A stretch of DNA of 5,977 nt, taken from assembly GCA_013824385.1 (NCBI GenBank), contig PNNU01000227.1:1-5977 (forward strand), read 5' to 3'. A model generated the notes under the pieces. The model did not search any database and had not been told where the DNA came from. It worked only from the letters and a program-made list of their open reading frames with translations. This DNA comes from Anaerolinea sp. (GTDB lineage Bacteria; Chloroflexota; Anaerolineae; Anaerolineales; Anaerolineaceae). Position 1 is the stretch's first letter; each line of letters begins with the position of its first letter. The position numbers were made by a program, and so were the translations under genes. Below are positions 4,198 to 5,977 of this stretch, in pieces.

Positions 4198-4566
4198 ATG
4201 GTGAATAAAATCGATTTTTCCATTGCAACGAGTGAGCAAATCGAAGAATTTCTCTGCGGGCAATTGAAAAGAATAAGGCTTTCACGGAATTTTACTCAAA
4301 CTCAATTAGCTCAAAAATCGGGGGTTGCTTTTAGAACTGTGAAAAGACTTGAGGAAGGTCAAAGTGTTTCATTAAACACCTTTATCCGAATTTTGATGGC
4401 TTTAGATCTTCAACAAAACCTTGAAACGCTTTTGCCCGATCCAACAATACGTCCCATAGAACGTGTAAACACTGGTGGAAGTGAACGAAAACGTGCCCGT
4501 CCTATCCAATCTGACACTGATAATTCAACCTGGGTTTGGGGGGACGAATCGGGTGATAAGAAATGA
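4198..4566 (+). CDS. hipB: HipB-like antitoxin, XRE-family helix-turn-helix repressor
   Basis: I chose the ATG because AAGG (4186-4189) lies 8 bases upstream; a GTG at 4189 would add three residues but overlaps that site. The protein has 122 residues. An XRE/Cro helix-turn-helix domain spans about 22-72: LKRIRLSRNFTQTQLAQKSG, a recognition helix around VAFRTVKRLEEG, and the SLNTFIRILMALDL helix. The tail (about 75-122) carries a basic RKRARP stretch and an aromatic-acidic end (TWVWGDESGDKK). It is longer than the 88-residue E. coli HipB. In known HipBA systems HipB neutralises the HipA kinase and represses the operon, and its flexible tail is the protease-sensitive part. The stop overlaps the hipA start by four bases (ATGA). 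Upstream palindromes are its probable binding sites. Confidence 0.88.
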   Translation: MVNKIDFSIATSEQIEEFLCGQLKRIRLSRNFTQTQLAQKSGVAFRTVKRLEEGQSVSLNTFIRILMALDLQQNLETLLPDPTIRPIERVNTGGSERKRARPIQSDTDNSTWVWGDESGDKK

Positions 4567-5870
4567 GTGATGCAAAAGTACTCTTATGGGATAGTGAAAT
4601 TGGTGCGGTTTCTTGGGTGGAAGATCGACGGGTCGCTGTTTTTCAATACGATCCCTCATTCATTAGAAGCGGTATCCAATTATCCCCATTGATGATGCCA
4701 TTAAGAGAATTACCTTATGAATTTCCAGCCCTTTCAAAAGAGACATTTAAGGGGTTGCCAGGTTTACTGGCGGATTCTCTTCCGGATAAGTTTGGTAATG
4801 CAGTAATTGATACCTGGTTGGCATCCCAGGGGCGAACCGCAGCCAGCTTTAATTCGGTTGAGCGATTGTGTTATATAGGAAGCCGCGGTATGGGGGGACT
4901 CGAATTTAAACCAGCTCTTCGTATTTCCCACTCCAAATCTGATGAAATAGAAGTTTCTAAACTAGTCGAATTATCAAACAAGATTCTTGATCAACGTGCA
5001 GGATTGGAAGGAGTTTTTTCAGGCACTGATGACCGGGACGCCATAGAAGATATTCTGAGGGTGGGAACATCAGCGGGTGGAGCAAGAGCAAAAGCGATTC
5101 TTGCCTGGAATCCAAAAACGAATGAATTCCGTTCCGGTCAAGTAAAAATTCCGTCTGGCTTTGAGTACTGGATTATGAAATTTGACGGGGTCAGCAACAA
5201 CCGAGACAAGGAACTATCCGATCCTCAAGGTTATGGAATGATTGAATACGCTTATTACCAATTGGCGGTGAAAGCGGGAATTGAAATGACAGAGTGCCGT
5301 CTTCACCATGAAGGCGGACGAAGTCATTTTATGACAAAAAGGTTTGACCGAAACGCAGATGGGTCCAAGATCCATATGCAATCGTTATGCGCCATTTCCC
5401 ACGTTGATTTCAATGAGCCAGCACTCTATTCATACGAACAAACTATCCAAACAATGAAACGCCTGGGGTTGTCTCAAAGTGATTTGGAGCAGCAGGTTCT
5501 AAGAGCAATGTTTAACGTTGTTGGACGAAATCATGATGACCATGTAAAGAACATCGCATTCCTTATGAATCGCAGAGGGGAATGGAGACTCTCGCCAGCC
5601 TTTGATATTTCGTATGCATATGATCCAAAGGGTTATAGGACAAGTCAACACCAGATGAGCATTAACGGGAAAAGGGATTTGATTAGCAAACAGGACATTA
5701 TCTCGTTGGCAAGGATCGCTGGGATTAAAACCAATCGAGCACTTGAGATGCTAGATCGTGTGATCACAACCATGAAATCTTGGCCAGAGGTTGCAGAAAA
5801 TGTGGGCGTCGCTGAAGATCGTATTCGCAAAATACAAGCTGCCCATCATATATCCCTTTTGGTTGATTAA
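4563..5870 (+). CDS. hipA: HipA-like serine/threonine kinase toxin
   Basis: This full-length 435-residue HipA (E. coli HipA has 440) starts with a HipA_N domain (about 5-115, including GLPGLLADSLPDKFGN), followed by the HipA_C kinase domain. Visible kinase elements are the glycine-rich Ser loop GTSAGGARAK (168-177), the ATP-binding lysine K206 (WIMKFD), KRFDR (259-263), the catalytic loop GRNHDDHVKN (321-330, with D325 aligning to E. coli D309), and metal-binding D348 in SPAFDIS (E. coli D332). S170 lies in the loop that carries the autophosphorylation site in E. coli HipA. All key residues are present, so an active kinase is expected. E. coli HipA inactivates GltX and causes growth arrest; the target here cannot be read, because homologues phosphorylate different substrates. 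The ATGA overlap with hipB couples their translation. The call could be off only in subtype. Confidence 0.92.
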   Translation: MSDAKVLLWDSEIGAVSWVEDRRVAVFQYDPSFIRSGIQLSPLMMPLRELPYEFPALSKETFKGLPGLLADSLPDKFGNAVIDTWLASQGRTAASFNSVERLCYIGSRGMGGLEFKPALRISHSKSDEIEVSKLVELSNKILDQRAGLEGVFSGTDDRDAIEDILRVGTSAGGARAKAILAWNPKTNEFRSGQVKIPSGFEYWIMKFDGVSNNRDKELSDPQGYGMIEYAYYQLAVKAGIEMTECRLHHEGGRSHFMTKRFDRNADGSKIHMQSLCAISHVDFNEPALYSYEQTIQTMKRLGLSQSDLEQQVLRAMFNVVGRNHDDHVKNIAFLMNRRGEWRLSPAFDISYAYDPKGYRTSQHQMSINGKRDLISKQDIISLARIAGIKTNRALEMLDRVITTMKSWPEVAENVGVAEDRIRKIQAAHHISLLVD

Positions 5871-5977
5871 AACGAATTCCATACTCGAATTGGGAGTGGG
5901 GCCGCGTGGCGCAAAGTGAGTCGTTATTAGCCCTCCGGTTGGGACTGCAAAGCACACTAATCAAACTTGGATACATC
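5871..5977. other. GC-rich tail downstream of hipA, no feature identified
   Basis: The first half (5900-5922) is GC-rich and unlike the hipA region in composition. I see no T-tailed terminator. AGCCC-tccggtt-GGGACT (around 5939-5956) gives only a weak hairpin. Minus-strand open frames here are antisense to the hipA 3' end and lack a ribosome binding site. Confidence 0.35.

Noticed and set aside
5645..5976. Minus-strand open frames at the right end
   Set aside because: They are mostly antisense to the hipA 3' end, have no ribosome binding site and show no recognisable motif.

Overview
The window looks like an accessory, recently rearranged stretch of an AT-leaning bacterial chromosome or integrated element. 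No ribosomal or core metabolic gene is present, so the host cannot be fixed from sequence alone. Shine-Dalgarno sites and sigma70-like promoters are clearly bacterial. The gene set (HipBA pair, DUF2779 nuclease, COG4186-like phosphoesterase) would fit, for example, an Anaerolineae-type Chloroflexota genome, but that is a weak guess.

Left part (1-540). A minus-strand gene runs off the left edge. It has a strong ribosome binding site, and its first 52 residues resemble the small DNA-binding or partition-type proteins of plasmids and integrative elements. Upstream of it are three AAAACGT repeats and a palindrome. Next comes the exact 3' half (anticodon loop to discriminator base) of a tRNA-Arg(UCG)-like gene with no matching 5' half. 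This is what a tyrosine-recombinase attachment site leaves at one end of an integrated element. An intrinsic terminator follows it.

Middle-left (540-1270). A two-gene minus-strand operon encodes a ribbon-helix-helix (RHH) regulator and a small two-helix membrane protein. It has a clear TTGAAA-17-TACAAT promoter whose spacer holds a perfect 7+4+7 inverted repeat, a likely autoregulatory operator.

Middle (1300-2365). A single compact calcineurin-like phosphoesterase gene is flanked on both sides by the same-orientation copies of an imperfect repeat of about 65 bp. The arms of this repeat can form hairpins, and some changes between the copies preserve pairing. A second, unrelated GC-rich repeat and inverted-repeat cluster lies about 220 bp further right. 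This repeat-gene-repeat unit is the least explained structure in the window.

Right part (2500-5870). A two-domain nuclease (Cas4/RecB-like PD-(D/E)XK domain with Fe-S-type cysteines, plus a DUF2779 DnaQ-like domain) is followed by a complete HipB-HipA type II toxin-antitoxin pair. The pair is translationally coupled by an ATGA overlap. Upstream of hipB are two perfect long palindromes sharing the core GGTCAATATATTGACC, 41 bp centre to centre, and a third inverted repeat over the likely promoter. The genes form separately promoted modules rather than one operon, which fits an island that accumulates small self-regulated cassettes.
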